Shown one piece after another: positions 12,696-25,225 of a DNA stretch of 64,000 bases. Numbering within the stretch: the stretch's first letter is position 1; each line of letters starts with the position of its first letter. The stretch is from Mallotus nudiflorus (lineage: Eukaryota; Streptophyta; Magnoliopsida; Malpighiales; Euphorbiaceae): positions 372,001 through 436,000 of the forward strand of contig CANTUR010000069.1 of assembly GCA_947683625.1 (NCBI GenBank), given 5' to 3'. The translations under genes were made by a program, and so were the position numbers. Below the pieces are notes generated by a model, which saw only the letters and a list, made by a program, of their open reading frames with translations, ran no database searches and was not told the DNA's origin.

Positions 12696-14453
12696 CAAGG
12701 CCCATCTCATGGTCTATATCCAAAGTAGTATTATTGGCAAATATCAATTTGGTCCTTAAACCTGATATCACATATTAAATTAAGTCCAAATTAATATTTA
12801 ATAGCCCTCACCTTTGAATTAAATTTCAAGATATGCTAGATCCCCACACAAGTAAAAATCCAATTCATTTAATTTAATTAATTAATTAAACACTTTAATT
12901 AATAATCAAATTAATAAATATCATTATTTATGCTTCTCTTATGTGTGTGACTTACTAGGTTCATGTCTAAATGGCGATGGAAATGTCACGACCCAAAACA
13001 GGGGCCATGACCGGCGCTAGGGAACGGGAATTCTTTCAAATCCAAAACTCGTAGCAAGCCTTAAAATAAATAAAAGCATACAATAATAATAATACTCACA
13101 TAGTTAAAATAATCTGCAGTGGAAATAAAATCATAAATAATTAAATAATAATCCACCAGAGGATTTAAATCAACAACTCATATTGTATATATAAATAAAC
13201 TTTTAATACAAATCCAGTTCAAATATTTAAAGTACATAATTCATACCAATATAATACAATATCCTTTTTCAATTTTTACAACTACTGCAGTGTCTAGATT
13301 AATAAAATAAAACTCAAGTGAGCAGTTTACATAATAAAGCCGGGGCAGAAGAAATCCGGCGTACAGGTCTGCTATTGAGGTCTGATGAAGATGACTCTCT
13401 TGAAAAATAGTCAACGGAGGGGAGTCAGACCTCAAAGTGAATTGCTATAATATATATACATGCATAACTAAGTGTCAATAGAATATATATAATAAATATA
13501 TATACAGACAATTACACACAGATGCAACAAAATCATTTTATATATTTTGTAAAATCACTATTTATGAAGGATCAAATAGAACCCTAGAAAATCGCAACCT
13601 CAAACAGTGTTAGACAACACTCTAGTCATACAAGCTCACTTATTCCAATATATTCACTTGTTCCATTTGGACAGTAGATTGGCCCCGAGACACTAAGTCA
13701 ACCGAGCTCCAGCAGTCTGACTGTCAGTGTGATTGGCCTCGAGACACTTGGTCAACCGAGCTCCAATAATCACACTCCCAAATCATACCTCACATATCAA
13801 TTAATCAAATCCAATCAATATCCACAAAAAAGTTAGTGATATAGCCTAAATGCTATAAGCGTACCGGTACGTACTCGGTCCTAGTGCTGCCCACTAGGTA
13901 GCACGTTCTATTAATATCCTTCGTTAAAATATAAAACATACATTCATAAAAATAAATGATGCATGAATTTTAAATAAAATAGCAACATAAACCATATATA
14001 TACTAGAAATATACCACAAGTAAACCAGGTATATTTCGAGTATATACATGTCAAATAAATCCAATTAAATTACAAAATAAACTAGAAATATATTTAAAAA
14101 CATTTTAAACATAATGCATTAATAAAACATGCATATAGTTTAAAATATACCAAAAATAAACCAAAAGTAAACTAAAATAAACTTAAGTACTAATTAAACC
14201 ATTATGCATATTTAATTAAAATAAAACATAGATTTCTAAAATCATGCACCCTAGAGCATATATATATAATAGCAACTCACTATTTATTGCGCTCCTCGAG
14301 ATGGGTCCGACGGGCTTGGTCCACTAAGCATCGGTCTCGGTGCAACTAAACAAACAAATAATGATAGGAATCAGAATAAATCTAACAAAAGTTCTAAAGA
14401 CTCGATCTAGAATACTAGACATAGAATCAGGATTAGAGTTCGACCGGACATCA

Positions 14454-14530
14454 CGTTTTACGAGAATTCTACCGAAAATCCGACAGAACCTCCCTTGTAA
14501 AATGGACATCTCTCTACTCAAAGAGTAGAG
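14454..14530 (-). promoter_or_regulatory. Structured LTR motif, solo-LTR version
   Basis: CGTTTTAC (14454-14461) pairs with GTAAAATG (14497-14504) allowing one G-T pair, followed by an 8-bp perfect hairpin CTCTACTC-AAA-GAGTAGAG (14512-14530). Elements A and B have CTCTACC-AAA-GGTAGAG at the same place, so the stem changed on both sides while pairing was kept. Function is unknown. Confidence 0.55.
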
Positions 14531-15703
14531 CTGGCCCTGCAAAGAAATACACTTCGAAATAACACAATATTCACAACCAAAATCCCTCGGTTGGACTCCA
14601 AACTACAAATCACTGACCGAGGTTCACAATTCACGGAATATTTACAAAATACCAAAAATACCCTTATGTAATAAAATACATTTTATAAGTAGAAATTACG
14701 TAATTAACCTTAAAACACAGTAAAAACAGATAAAAACTCATTTTATTAGAAAAATCGTATATTATATATATAATTGAAAATAATTTACGAAAAATAGTTT
14801 TAATTAGTTAAAAATACTAAATCATTTGTAGAAATCATTTTTATACCCTAAATAACTATTAAAACTAATTTAATTACATTTTTAGCCAATTTAGTGTAAA
14901 ATTACCAAAATACCCCTATATATATAAATTTACTAAAATAAACCCAAAAATTCACCAAAAATAATATAATTTCACAAAATTAATTTTCTCAACATATATT
15001 TCAATAATATCAATAAATATACTTAATTTACCAGTTTATTTCAATTAAACACATAATTAACCCTATTTTCTCAAAATTACATAAACTAATAAATTCAAAA
15101 TAAATACATAAAAATTACAAATAAATTTCTATAATTCATTTCAACACCTATATTTACCATAAAACACAATTTCATAATTTAATTAATTAATTTTCAAAAA
15201 TTAGAAAATAATAATAAAATAATCAAAAATACCCAAAAATCAAAATAAATTCCAAAAATTCCAACATTAATATTAAGCTACTAGGATCAAATTTTGTGAA
15301 GAAATTTTTCATGAATCAATCAAATTGAAGCTCAAAAAAATCAAGAACCCTAATAGGCTGAAATCAAAAAATTGAAACCTAGGGAAATCTAGACCATTTT
15401 AAGTGAAACAAAGCTTGGAATCACACTCACCGGAGCTCAAGGAGAAGATAGAGACTAGCGGTGTCGAAAACGGTGGCCGGAAAGTGCTTGATCGACGGTG
15501 AAAAGAAGTTTCGGGTTTCCGACGATTTCGAGCTCCTCTGACACCGCAAACGGTTGCTGCAGGTAGCAGGGAAGGCTGAGGATGAAGGTGGCACGCTGGG
15601 AGGCACACCGACGGTGAAGAAACGGTATGACAGTGATCGGATTCGTGAGGAAGATGATCGGGAGGGAGAGGAAGCTTCAATGGCAATCTTGTAGATATTG
15701 TAA

Positions 15704-15708
<5 letters not shown>

Positions 15709-15782
<74 letters not shown>
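15709..15782. repeat. (AT)n microsatellite in solo LTR
   Basis: An uninterrupted AT dinucleotide run of about 74 bases, at the position where the LTRs of A and B also carry long AT runs. Confidence 0.95.
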
Positions 15783-15784
<2 letters not shown>

Positions 15785-17689
15785 AAATCATATATTATAA
15801 TAATAATAATCCCACACACAAATAATTCTCACCACACATATATTTTAATATATTAAATAATTTATACACTTAAAATTAATTAATTAATATTAAAGCTAAA
15901 TAATAAAAATTAAGGTAATTAATTAAACCCTAATTTAATTTAAATAAATACACTCATATACACTTTATTTTAGCACTTTAAAAATTATATATGAGTTCAT
16001 ACAAATTCGTAAAACTAGTCAAAATAAATAGTATTAAATTATTTACGTGTCAATTTCCCCGAAAATAAAATTCTCGGGAAAATTTTACGTAAATATCTTA
16101 AAATAATATAAAAAAATTAAAATTAGTTTTAATTAAATAAAAAACTCATAAAAATATTATAATTATATACAAAATTATTAACACTACATATCCCGATGCA
16201 GTACAAAAATATTTAAAAACTCGGGATATTACAAGAAATGAATAATATTAACTATTAATATTATTGGAAACTCTTTCCAAACTAAATATGAAAATCTCAA
16301 TTAATCACATTTAGTTTCCATAATCATGAGTGACCCCCAGCATAGATGTCATGACTACCCAATTAGAAATTAATACTATCCATTGATTCATAAGAACCAT
16401 AGAACATAATTACCATGCACTCAATGTCCTTTCATTTGAAGATCCCGACATCAGCTAAAGTCATGGTCAATTAAACTCTAATTGCCTCAATCATATGACC
16501 TCATCTTATGTTCAATTCTTAATAAAACATGACTTTTACTATAACACTTTCTAGCACCAAAGCATTTTTCGAGTGAGTCAAGTTTGACCTGGTCAGGTAC
16601 TTATTCATCAAGAATAACTTAGATGGCATAGGATCTTATCTCGATTCACTCTAGGTAATGAATTTCATCTTGGTCGATCACTCATCCCTACATAGAACCA
16701 ACTAGAGCCACCACATGCCATATACCCATACGTGGCTAGCATAGGTATGTAAGTAGTAACAAACTCTAATCAACCATGTATGGATATTACCTCAAGTCAA
16801 AGGGCCATATACACCAATGTGTCCTAGACAGTGATTGTTGATTAAAGTGAATTTCCACGCAATCACTTATCTTACGTCATTGTTCAATCCATCCATCACT
16901 TGAGCATTTACATGTCTATTCTAATATCTCATATCAAGTAGTATGAGATGCACTAGCTCCTACTGTCAATATCACATACCAATCAAGGAAAATAGACAGA
17001 GGTAATAGTCTATAGATTAATACGACCCATTTATTAATCCAATGACCATGAACATTTTATAGTATATGTACTAAATAAATTTATCACTTATATTATCAAC
17101 ACTTAATAATAAACTCTTTTAACATTATGCTAAAGGGTAAACACTGAAATAATCAAATGCTTTATCTAAATGAATATTATATTGCCATAGGGATAAAAGT
17201 ACAATGTCATTTATATTATAAAAAATGGCACTAGGGCACATTTATACTAACAATCATGTTGTTCTTGTTAAGATAAAGCATTTTGGTTGGATTTTGGGTT
17301 TTGTCATGAAATGGGTGGGTTTTGGTTGTTTCAAGGTTTGTTTATGTTTTGCTTTTGAGTTAGTAAAAAAATCTAAAAAAAAATTATTTCAAAAATCGTA
17401 GGTAGAAGTCAAAATAGATATTTTGGCCACTAAATTGGAAGAATAATAATAATATTGCTTAAGTTTTGTTGACTACCATTGAATTAATTGAACATAATTT
17501 TTCAAGAATTTTTTTTTAATTAAATGAGAGTGTTTGGTTGGTGAGAAAGTATGAGAAAGTAAAAGAAAATTTGTGGAAAAAAACAAGAAAGAGAAGATAA
17601 ATTTAATTCTAAGAAATTGAAAGAGGTGAGAGAATAAGTGGTGTCACATGTCCTGTTTATTTTAGGTTAAAAGGTAAAGTGAGAGAGGA

Positions 17690-17980
17690 GAGAGAGAGAA
17701 TAAAAAGGTTAAAAGGTTAAAAAAAAAGTGGCATGGCATCTAATGTGGAAACATGTGGCGCCATGTCACCAATAACATTGACATGTCACAATTTATTAGA
17801 CCAACATGGCACTTTCTGGTCCACATCAGCCTACACGTCATCCTCATCGATTGGAAATTCTATTTGGACATTTTATTGATAATTGAACCAAAGGTTGGAA
17901 CGTTTTATGTTACGATTTGAAAGTTGGATAGCACGGTAATATAAAGAAGAAAAGTTGAGTACTATGAGTGAAAATTACTC
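17690..17980 (-). repeat. Right terminal inverted repeat of Mutator-like element
   Basis: Reverse-complement partner of 10342-10640. It ends with GTGAAAATTACTC, directly next to the resumed minisatellite. Confidence 0.65.
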
Positions 17981-18455
17981 AAATTAAAAAATAGTATTTC
18001 AAACTCATAAATACAATATTATATCTAAATATTATATGTATATAAAACTTCAAAATCGTATCTGATACTATAATCAGTATATTATCTGAATAATATTCAA
18101 ATATTTTTCTCCAACCAAAAGTACATATTTTGAATATTATTCATATCTGAAACTCAAAACAGTATCTGAAACTCAAAATAGTATTTAAAACTTAAAACAG
18201 TATCTGAAAAATTAAAACCATTATCTCAAACTCATAAAATAGAGTATACTATTTTAATATTATATGTATGTGAAACTTCAAAAACATATTAGATATTAAA
18301 ACAGTATGTTATCTGAATATTATTCATATATTTTCCTTCAACCAAAAGTATATTTTTTAATATTATTTATATTTGAAACTTAAAACAGAATTTGAAACAC
18401 AAAACAATATCGGAAACTCGAAACAAAATCTGAAACTCAAAATAGTATATGAATA
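17981..18455. repeat. Right part of split minisatellite with ~228-bp higher-order unit
   Basis: Repeats of the type CTGAAACTCAAAACAGTAT continue the array that stops at 10333. A longer unit beginning ATTATATGTA recurs at 18031 and 18259, a spacing of 228 bases, and carries the short repeats within it. Confidence 0.6.
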
Positions 18456-19542
18456 TGATAATTTGAGTCAAGGGAAAACGGTCTTAATTATCCTCAACTA
18501 TAAATCAATTTACTAAATTATCCTATCATTTAAATTGTATCAATTTATAGAGTCAACTTTTTGACTTTTGTTACTTTCATTATTATAATTTTACTTTTTA
18601 TAATTTTATTATTAAACAATAGTTTTCGGTGATTGACTTGAGAGGTTTATTTTTCTTTATTTTTTGTTTAGGCATGAAACCAAATTGGGTATAATGAACC
18701 TGACAAGTTATAATTAGCAAATTATACAGGCATTCAATTCTAAAATAATAGGCAATTAAGCAAATGGGCAATACCATTTTTCTGACAATGCCACTGCTCA
18801 CCGTATGTATTTATTATTCAACTCTTGTGAGTGAAGTAAGAGACCATTCAAATGCTTAAATTTAGAATTAATAGTTTAGGCATAAAATTTTAAAGGTAAA
18901 TAATAAATGAATTTATAGTTTTAATTGATTAAAATTATTTAATTATTTATTTTAAAATATATATTATTTGCAATTTACAATTGTGTAAATATATGAATTA
19001 AATTATACATAAACAATACAAAGAAAAAAGAAAATTTTATTAAATTTATCCCAACGTAAAATTAATAAAGAAATAATATTTTATTGACAGTTTGGTTTCA
19101 TGCCTAAAAAAACCCTCTTAAATCAATCATGAGAAAATTATTGTTTAATAATAAAATTATAAAAAGAAAAATTATAATAATAAAAATAACATATGTCATG
19201 CATTAGCATGAAAAATTACTTTTCCTAGTTCACATAATATCTTAAAATTTATAAAAATAACCTCTTAAAATTTATAAAAATAACCAAGATTTACTGGTAT
19301 GAATTATGATTCATAATTACATGTCTTTTTTCAAAAAATATATATATGAATTACATATCATTTGTCATGTCAATCTTATTTAACACATCAACAATTTCAC
19401 ATTCCAAATGCAAGTTGGATAAAATAAAAACAAGTTGAAAAGTTGATTATATAAATTGATACAATTTAAAGGATAGGATTATTTAGCAAATTAGTCTATA
19501 GTTGAGGATAATTAAGACCATTTTCCCTTATAAAAATTATCA
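18456..19542. mobile_element. Inverted-repeat (MITE-like) element
   Basis: The left arm (TGATAATTTGAGTCAAGGG, then TCTTAATTATCCTCAACTAT) is matched in reverse complement by the right end near 19410-19542. A second inverted match pairs about 18595-18690 (GGCATGAAACCAAA) with 19088-19190 (TTTGGTTTCATGCC). The right arm carries about 230 extra bases between its two matching blocks. The total is about 1.09 kb with no transposase. I found no convincing target duplication, so superfamily assignment is open. Confidence 0.55.
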
Positions 19543-19917
19543 AAGAAATAGTTGGCATTAAGTAAAAAATTTCAAATATAATTGTATTCAATTAATTAAA
19601 ATAAAAATAATTTATATATGCATATCAATTAATTTGAATCTAAGTGCCCATCTTTTTTCAAATACATGAAACTTGAAAATATTTTTCATTTATTTCTATT
19701 TTATTATTTGTATATTTTAGTTTGTTTTCTGTATATAAAGTTAATAAATGATATCGGCCTAATATATATGTGCAAATTTATATTTCAAAGTATTTTTTTT
19801 AGAATATTTGAAACTTTAATTATTTATTAAAACTAATATGAGTTACATAATTCAAATATGTTAATTATAATCTCTGAAATAGAGCACACCACCTATATAT
19901 GTATATTAATACCCGAA

Positions 19918-20395
19918 ACCAAAACTAAAAATAAAAAATAAGAAAAAATTAAAAAATTGAAAAATATTAAGGGTGACAAAAAAATAAAATAATAAAATAA
20001 ATGAAAAAGAGAGAAAATTAAAAAATAAACATAAGGATAAAATAAAAATTGAAACAACAAAGAATAAGGAAAATTAAAATAAATAAAAAAGAGATAAAAT
20101 TAAAAAAATAAGAATAACAGGAAATAAGAACAAATTAAAAAAAGAGAAAAAAAATAAACAAAGAAAAAATGAAAAAAGAAATGTAAAGGAAAGGAAAAAA
20201 GAAAACAAAAAGGAGAAAGAAAAAATAATGGAAGAATGAAAAAAAAATAAGAAGAAAATAAAAATAAAAAATTAAGGAGAAAATAAAAATTAAAAGAACC
20301 ATAATAAAAAGATAATTAATTCAAACTAAAAGATTTAAAAAAAATGGACAAAATTGAAAAAGAAAAAAAATGGTAGAGTTGAAAATAGAAACGGT
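19918..20395 (+). repeat. A-rich, strand-asymmetric low-complexity tract
   Basis: Nearly 480 bases composed mostly of A with scattered G and T and very little C, for example runs such as AAAAATAAAATAATAAAAT. No coding function is apparent. Confidence 0.8.
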
Positions 20396-21984
20396 ATGCA
20401 TGTAATTAATGAAAAAAAATGACATTTTAATGTAAACCAACTAAGACAATTTTGTCTTTTAAAATTTTATATATAATGAATTTAGATATTTTTTATTTGT
20501 ATTGAATTAGCAATTAATTTCTTTAGCAAAATTTTTTGTTATGTTTATTTTTTTGTTGCAATAAAAATCTTAGTTAATTATTAATATTTATATATTGAAT
20601 TAATAAATGTATAATTTAACTAATTTAAACTTTTAATTGAATATTGAATAATTAACACAAATTTTTAAAATTACTTATTGAAATTTTATATGTTAGTTAA
20701 TATAATAATTTTTCTTAATAAATCAATAATTTAATCTAATTTATTTAAGTTATTTTATTTTATTTGACAATGCTCTTCATTCATCATAATTTTACACTAT
20801 TTTCTAGCATATTATTTTATAAATTAATTTAAATTTAAATAATAAATTGTTAAATCGTGCATGTATTTTCACTATTAAAATTTTAAATAAATTTTGATTT
20901 AAAAATTAGCTAAATTAGACATTTTTCCTTAAAAATTATATTAATAGTATAATATTTTATTTTTACAAAATCATTATTTTCTTCTGTAGGTGCACATTTT
21001 TTTCATTTTAAAAATTTATGCATATGTTTAGCTTTTAATAATATTTTTATAATATTTCACTAAAAATAAAATATAAATATTTAGATTATAATTATAACTA
21101 ATGAAAATTTCTAAAATCTTATTATCTAGGTCACTAAAATAAAAATATTAGAATGTAATGCTTATTAAAATAAAAATAGAAAGGCTCAATATAGAAATCC
21201 CAAATGTATTTCTAGTCATAAAATTAATCATAGTCTCATTCGATGACATGTGTAATTTAATCTCTCACATACTGTTCCGGAAGGAATTAATATAAAATAA
21301 AAGTATAGATTTAATATATGCAAATAAGAGTGAAAGGGATAAATTGTGGGGGAAAAAAGTACAGGAAAAGAATATGGGTTTAACGAATGTAAAAATAATT
21401 TTTTTCACAATCACAATCCACTGAAAAAAAAAAGAAAAGAAAAATAAAGACAAATCTGTCACTAATTAGCAATAGAAGTGGCAAGCCAAACAAATGTAGA
21501 GGTAATAAAAGAAATTATTGACACACAATTAAAATTGTTGTTAATTTTCGGCTGGTGTTAGGTGCTAGAATAGCAATCACTGATTAGCGATGGATAATCC
21601 ATCAAAATTAATAACGGATTACATGTTATCATTAAATTGTAACGAATATTCTAATCTCTCATAAAAGGCTTATTAGTAGGAAAATTCTAAAATTCAGTAA
21701 AGAATGCGTCCATCATTAAATTTTAGGCTAAAATCGGCCTCTCCTCCTTTTTTGCAACAATAAAAAAGAAAGTAAAACAAAAACAAAAAACAATGACATG
21801 CAACTGTTGAACAACACCGCAATCGACAACATCTTCAACCATTGCCACCACTAACACCACCATCGATTGGCTTAACCATCACTGCCACCCTCGACCTCTC
21901 CACCCACTACCACCACTTCTACTCTTACCTCCAAAAGCTGCCAATTTTTGGTATATTTTGTAATAATTTTAGGATATATTTAAA
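20396..21984. other. Unassigned AT-rich DNA
   Basis: Very AT-rich with no supported gene. A C-rich block with many CCAC triplets occurs at about 21800-21930 but has no long frame that looks protein-like. Confidence 0.5.
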
Positions 21985-22310
21985 AAAGTTAAGTTAATGT
22001 AGTTAATATTATGAATTTAGAGAAATAATTTGAGAAAAATATTTAGAGAATCTAGTTAGTTGAGTTGAGAAAATATTTAGAGAATTTAGTTAGTTGAGTT
22101 AATGTAGTTAATATTATGAATTTACATAAAAAATTTGAAAAAATATTTAGAGAATTTAGTTAGTTGAGTTAATTTAGTTAATATTGTGAATTTTTTGAAT
22201 TTAGATAAAATAATTAGATTAGTTGAGTTAATGAAGTTAATATTATGAATTTAGATAAATAATTTGAGAAAATATTTAGAGAATTTAATTAGATCATTTC
22301 ATTTTTTTAA
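21985..22310. repeat. Degenerate tandem repeat, ~60-100 bp units
   Basis: The phrase TAATATTATGAATTTA recurs near 22004, 22106 and 22239, with a variant at 22179, and is joined by repeated TTTAGAGAATTTAGTTAG segments. Spacing is uneven (about 102, 73 and 60 bases), typical of an eroded array. Confidence 0.7.
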
Positions 22311-23071
22311 TTTTGTGAATTTAGATTAATAGTGTTAAATGTTGTTAAATTTAGTTTAATAATTTCAAAAAATTTTACTAAAGTAACCTACATCAAGGCT
22401 ATTTTCATATTTTGGAAAATGGTATATTTGAAGGCATTTTTGACTCGATCAATCAATTCAAAAATACATATATTAATAATAAATTTTAGTAGAAAATATC
22501 TACATGAGAATAATTATATGGTTTGAATGATATCGTGTAATTATTTCTTATCAAAGTTTATTGATAATGTCTATATTTTTTTAGTTGATTGATCGTGTCA
22601 AAATTACTTGTAAAGTCACCATTATCCAAAACACATAGTTTCAATATATTAAAAACTTAAAATTTTTAATTCATAGCCACCATTGGCTCCTACTTCTCAG
22701 CCCAATTGATCGTAGACACCCATCAGTTATAATGTTTATTCCCTTATTACTCCACCCAGTTCTCAGCCTTCTTAGTCTAGTACTTTTCAGTCTTTACCTT
22801 CCACGTCTCATCCCCCTAGCTAACAACATTTGTAGCTTCTGCAGAGTTTGGGCACTCTACTATTCGAACACCGATCAATGTCATCAATGACAAGTAAGCC
22901 CATATTCTTTAACAGTTTTAAATGCAAATTGCGAATCATTTGATTTATGTGTTCACATAATATTGACATGCTTTTTTTTTTCTTAACGGATTCAGTCTGG
23001 ATAGTCATTTGGTGAATACACACATTACACAAAGGATACATTAGAGGTAACATAAGGATGTGTATGCATGG
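22311..23071. other. Unassigned region
   Basis: No supported gene. A minus-strand open frame at 22820-23053 has no recognisable motif, and the plus strand near 22690-22830 is Ser/Pro-rich when translated but full of stops. Confidence 0.4.
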
Positions 23072-23125
23072 AATGTGAGCCTAAACAAATGGATATATAT
23101 ATATCCATTTGTTTAGGCTCACATT
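23072..23125. repeat. Perfect 54-bp palindrome without spacer
   Basis: The 27-base arm starts AATGTGAGCCTAAACAAATG at 23072 and ends GGATATAT at 23098; its exact reverse complement follows at once (23099-23125). The bases outside (G at 23071, T at 23126) no longer pair. The outer 20 bases of each arm are not simple AT repeat, so chance is unlikely. Confidence 0.95.
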
Positions 23126-23674
23126 TGAATTTTGGGTTGAGGTACATAAGAAGCCCATCATTTTTTGCCAAATTATAATAAATTAAATGTTAAGGCCTAA
23201 AATTAATAAGAGCCTAGCCCTACTAATGACTTAGCAACAAAGACAGAAAATTCTAGAAAAGTGTGACTGTAGGAGCTGAAGAGGTTAAAGGTTACGTAAT
23301 TTGATTTCTCCAATTGATGATTGATAAAGAGAAGATTTAATTGGAGAATTAACTTTTATGACTATAAATCAATGGCAATTATTAAGAACAAGGCATCAAT
23401 CAATCATCAACTAAATCAATCACTAAATCTGTCATTCATCAATTCATATGCCATTAATCAAAATTTCCAGTTTAGCAAAAGCTTTGCCTTTATTCATTTT
23501 ATTTATTATTTTCCAGAGTCTACAATAATTGTCATCAATAAAAAATTTCTTTTTTATTTACAACCAATTCCTATTACATAAATCAAACAAAATCACAAGG
23601 ATAAACGAATTAGGTAAAGGAGTTTGGGAACTCCCAATTTTGTTTGATTAGAAGTTAGAACTTATCAAGAAAGT
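23126..23674. other. Unassigned region
   Basis: An open frame at 23321-23581 is Asn/Ser/Phe-rich and lacks known motifs; I regard it as chance. Nothing else is recognisable before the start of the old LTR of element D. Confidence 0.4.
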
Positions 23675-24605
23675 TGTCATGATCTGAGGGCATATGACTG
23701 ACCTACATAATATAGTTAGAAAGAACAAGTTCGGCATAGTAAAGAGTGAGAAACTTTGACTTTAAAAATCTTGAAAAATTAATTAAGGGGAATAAAAACT
23801 CATTGACTAAATTAATGTTATGAAATGCATGATTAAAAAAAAAAAAAAAGATACGTAATGTAAAACCATTAAAATCATTAAATAAATATACATTTACAAT
23901 TCCTTTACTTTGCTGAAATTTGTTTTATAAAAATATACTTTCCAAAATTATTTCAAAATTAATAAAATCTCTTTACTATAAAAAAAAATATATCTTATAT
24001 GAAAATAATATTAAATAATAGAATAAAACCTTCAATGGGAATTTATGGTACAACCCTAAACCTTCAAATATACTAGCCTTTCAACTCTCTTAAAATCCAA
24101 ATAATTATCGTCCCGAGAGATCATGTTCAACAGAGTTATAGCCACAGTCAAATCACTTAATCTATTATCGATGTCCTAAGAGAACAAGTTCAACCAGGTT
24201 ACATCTCATTTCTGACACAAAAGAACAAGCTCCACTGAGCTCAGTTGATAATAGTGCCTAATAAAACAAGCTCCATTAAGCTTAATACATAACACTGCCC
24301 GAGAGAACAAGCTTAACCGAGCTTAGTTGATAATAGTGTCTAACGAAACAAGCTCCACTAAGCTTAATACATAACATTGCTCGAGAGAATAACTAAGCCA
24401 AATACTTACACATACTTTACCCAAGATCACATTCATGCGCACATGGTCCTAATGACACCCATCAAATAGCACGTTCTACTAGTCTTCCAAAACATTTGTG
24501 TTATTAAGTAAACAAATAAAAAAAATAAGCATTTCTTAAAATCTATGTCAATATAAATAAATAACCATGTTCTTCATATAGATCATGCATCTTTATAGTA
24601 TAAAT
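23675..24605 (-). mobile_element. Element D: left part of old Tekay-type LTR
   Basis: TGTCATGATCTGAGGGCATA at 23675 is an eroded form of the TGTCACGACC...GAGGGCACGTG start seen in A and B, differing mainly by C-to-T changes. Further on, repeated CCCGAGAGAACAAGCTTAAC-type blocks (about 24100-24390) and GCACATGGTCCTAATGACAC match the LTR tandem motif and the CCAGGTAGCCCGTTCTACC region of the younger copies. It stops at 24605 because element A is inserted there; it resumes at 36558. Confidence 0.7.
24601..24605. repeat. Target-site duplication of element A, left copy
   Basis: TAAAT directly before the TG of the left LTR; the same five bases follow the right LTR at 36553-36557. Confidence 0.9.
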
Positions 24606-25225
24606 TGTCACGACCTGAACCCGAGGGCACGTGACCGGCACTAGGGAATGGGTAGGCATAAGGCCACCGAAACCCGTAGTAAGCCTAAAGGAAAAGAAAA
24701 TAAAAGCATTCATATTTTTACTTTAATTAAAAACAGAACATATTATCAAACTGATTTTTCTCACTTTACACAAATTCAAGTGTTTAATAAAAATATGATT
24801 CAAGATCTCACATTATAAATTGAATTTATGTCATATACATAAATGTATTTCGTACAAATAAACTACATAATTTAGTTTAAACCATACAGATCCTCAATAC
24901 ATATACTACTGCATCATCCTAGATTAATACACAGTACAGCTTACAACGACCTACATAAAATTGCCGGTGAAGAAGAAATCCGGCGTAGAGGTAGTCTGAG
25001 GTCGAACTCCCAAGCTCTTGAAAAAAATAAATTGAGGGGAATCAGACCTCACTGAGTAAGTCAATAAAAGAGCTGTACAGTTTGAAAACCTTTTGAAAAC
25101 TATATATTTTTTTATAGTGAAAATAATTTATAATATATATAATTATAACTTTGAAAAAATCTCGGTAGAACCCTAGACCCAAGTCTAAATGGCCAACTGG
25201 GCCCACTTATTCCAACTAGACTACC

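Larger units (their letters stand above)
12984..16233 (-). mobile_element. Solo LTR of a Tekay/Del-type Ty3/gypsy element
   Basis: The left end TGTCACGACCC and right end GGGATATTACA match the LTR ends of elements A and B. Flanks GGAAA (12979-12983) and AGAAA (16234-16238) differ at one base and fit a 5-bp target duplication. Shared internal blocks include GAAATCCGGCGTA near 13350, GCACGTTCTA near 13900 and the structured motif at 14454-14530. There is no internal region, so LTR-LTR recombination removed the rest. It lies inside the other solo LTR, making it the youngest layer of this nest. An (AT)n tract at 15709-15782 and a GC-richer block at about 15410-15690 also mirror elements A and B. 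Confidence 0.85.
11550..17252 (-). mobile_element. Solo LTR of unidentified retrotransposon, minus strand, itself interrupted
   Basis: On the minus strand the unit begins TGTTAGTATAAATGTGCC at 17252 and ends TTCACA at 11550, giving TG...CA ends. ATCA is present at both outer borders (11546-11549 and 17253-17256), and ATCAT spans both junctions, consistent with a 4-5 bp target duplication. After removing the inner Tekay-type solo LTR and its duplicated target, about 2.45 kb is left, with no gag, pol or primer-binding site, so this is a solo LTR left by LTR-LTR recombination. A TATATATA box at 12688-12695 sits mid-LTR in the right orientation. Whether it is copia or gypsy cannot be settled here. 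Confidence 0.6.
10342..17980. mobile_element. Mutator-like DNA element with long terminal inverted repeats, non-autonomous
   Basis: The left end (GGGTAATTTTCACTTATGG) and the right end read on the minus strand (GAGTAATTTTCACTCATAG) are inverted copies, and similarity continues for about 300-400 bases at roughly 80% by eye, including CTTTGGTTCAATTATCAATA and TGGACCAGAAAGTGCCATG. Long inverted ends with an 8-11 bp target duplication typify Mutator-like elements. The flanks AAACTAAA (10334-10341) and AAATTAAA (17981-17988) match at 7 of 8 bases, but AT richness weakens this. After removing the nested LTR insertion, about 1.9 kb remains. No transposase is visible, so it would have depended on a helper. 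Confidence 0.6.

Noticed and set aside
18598..18801. 67-codon frame in the inverted-repeat element
   Set aside because: Short, no motifs, and it overlaps the terminal repeat; not a transposase.
23321..23581. 86-codon plus-strand frame
   Set aside because: Composition reflects AT-rich repeats of ATCAAT; no domain or context supports a gene.
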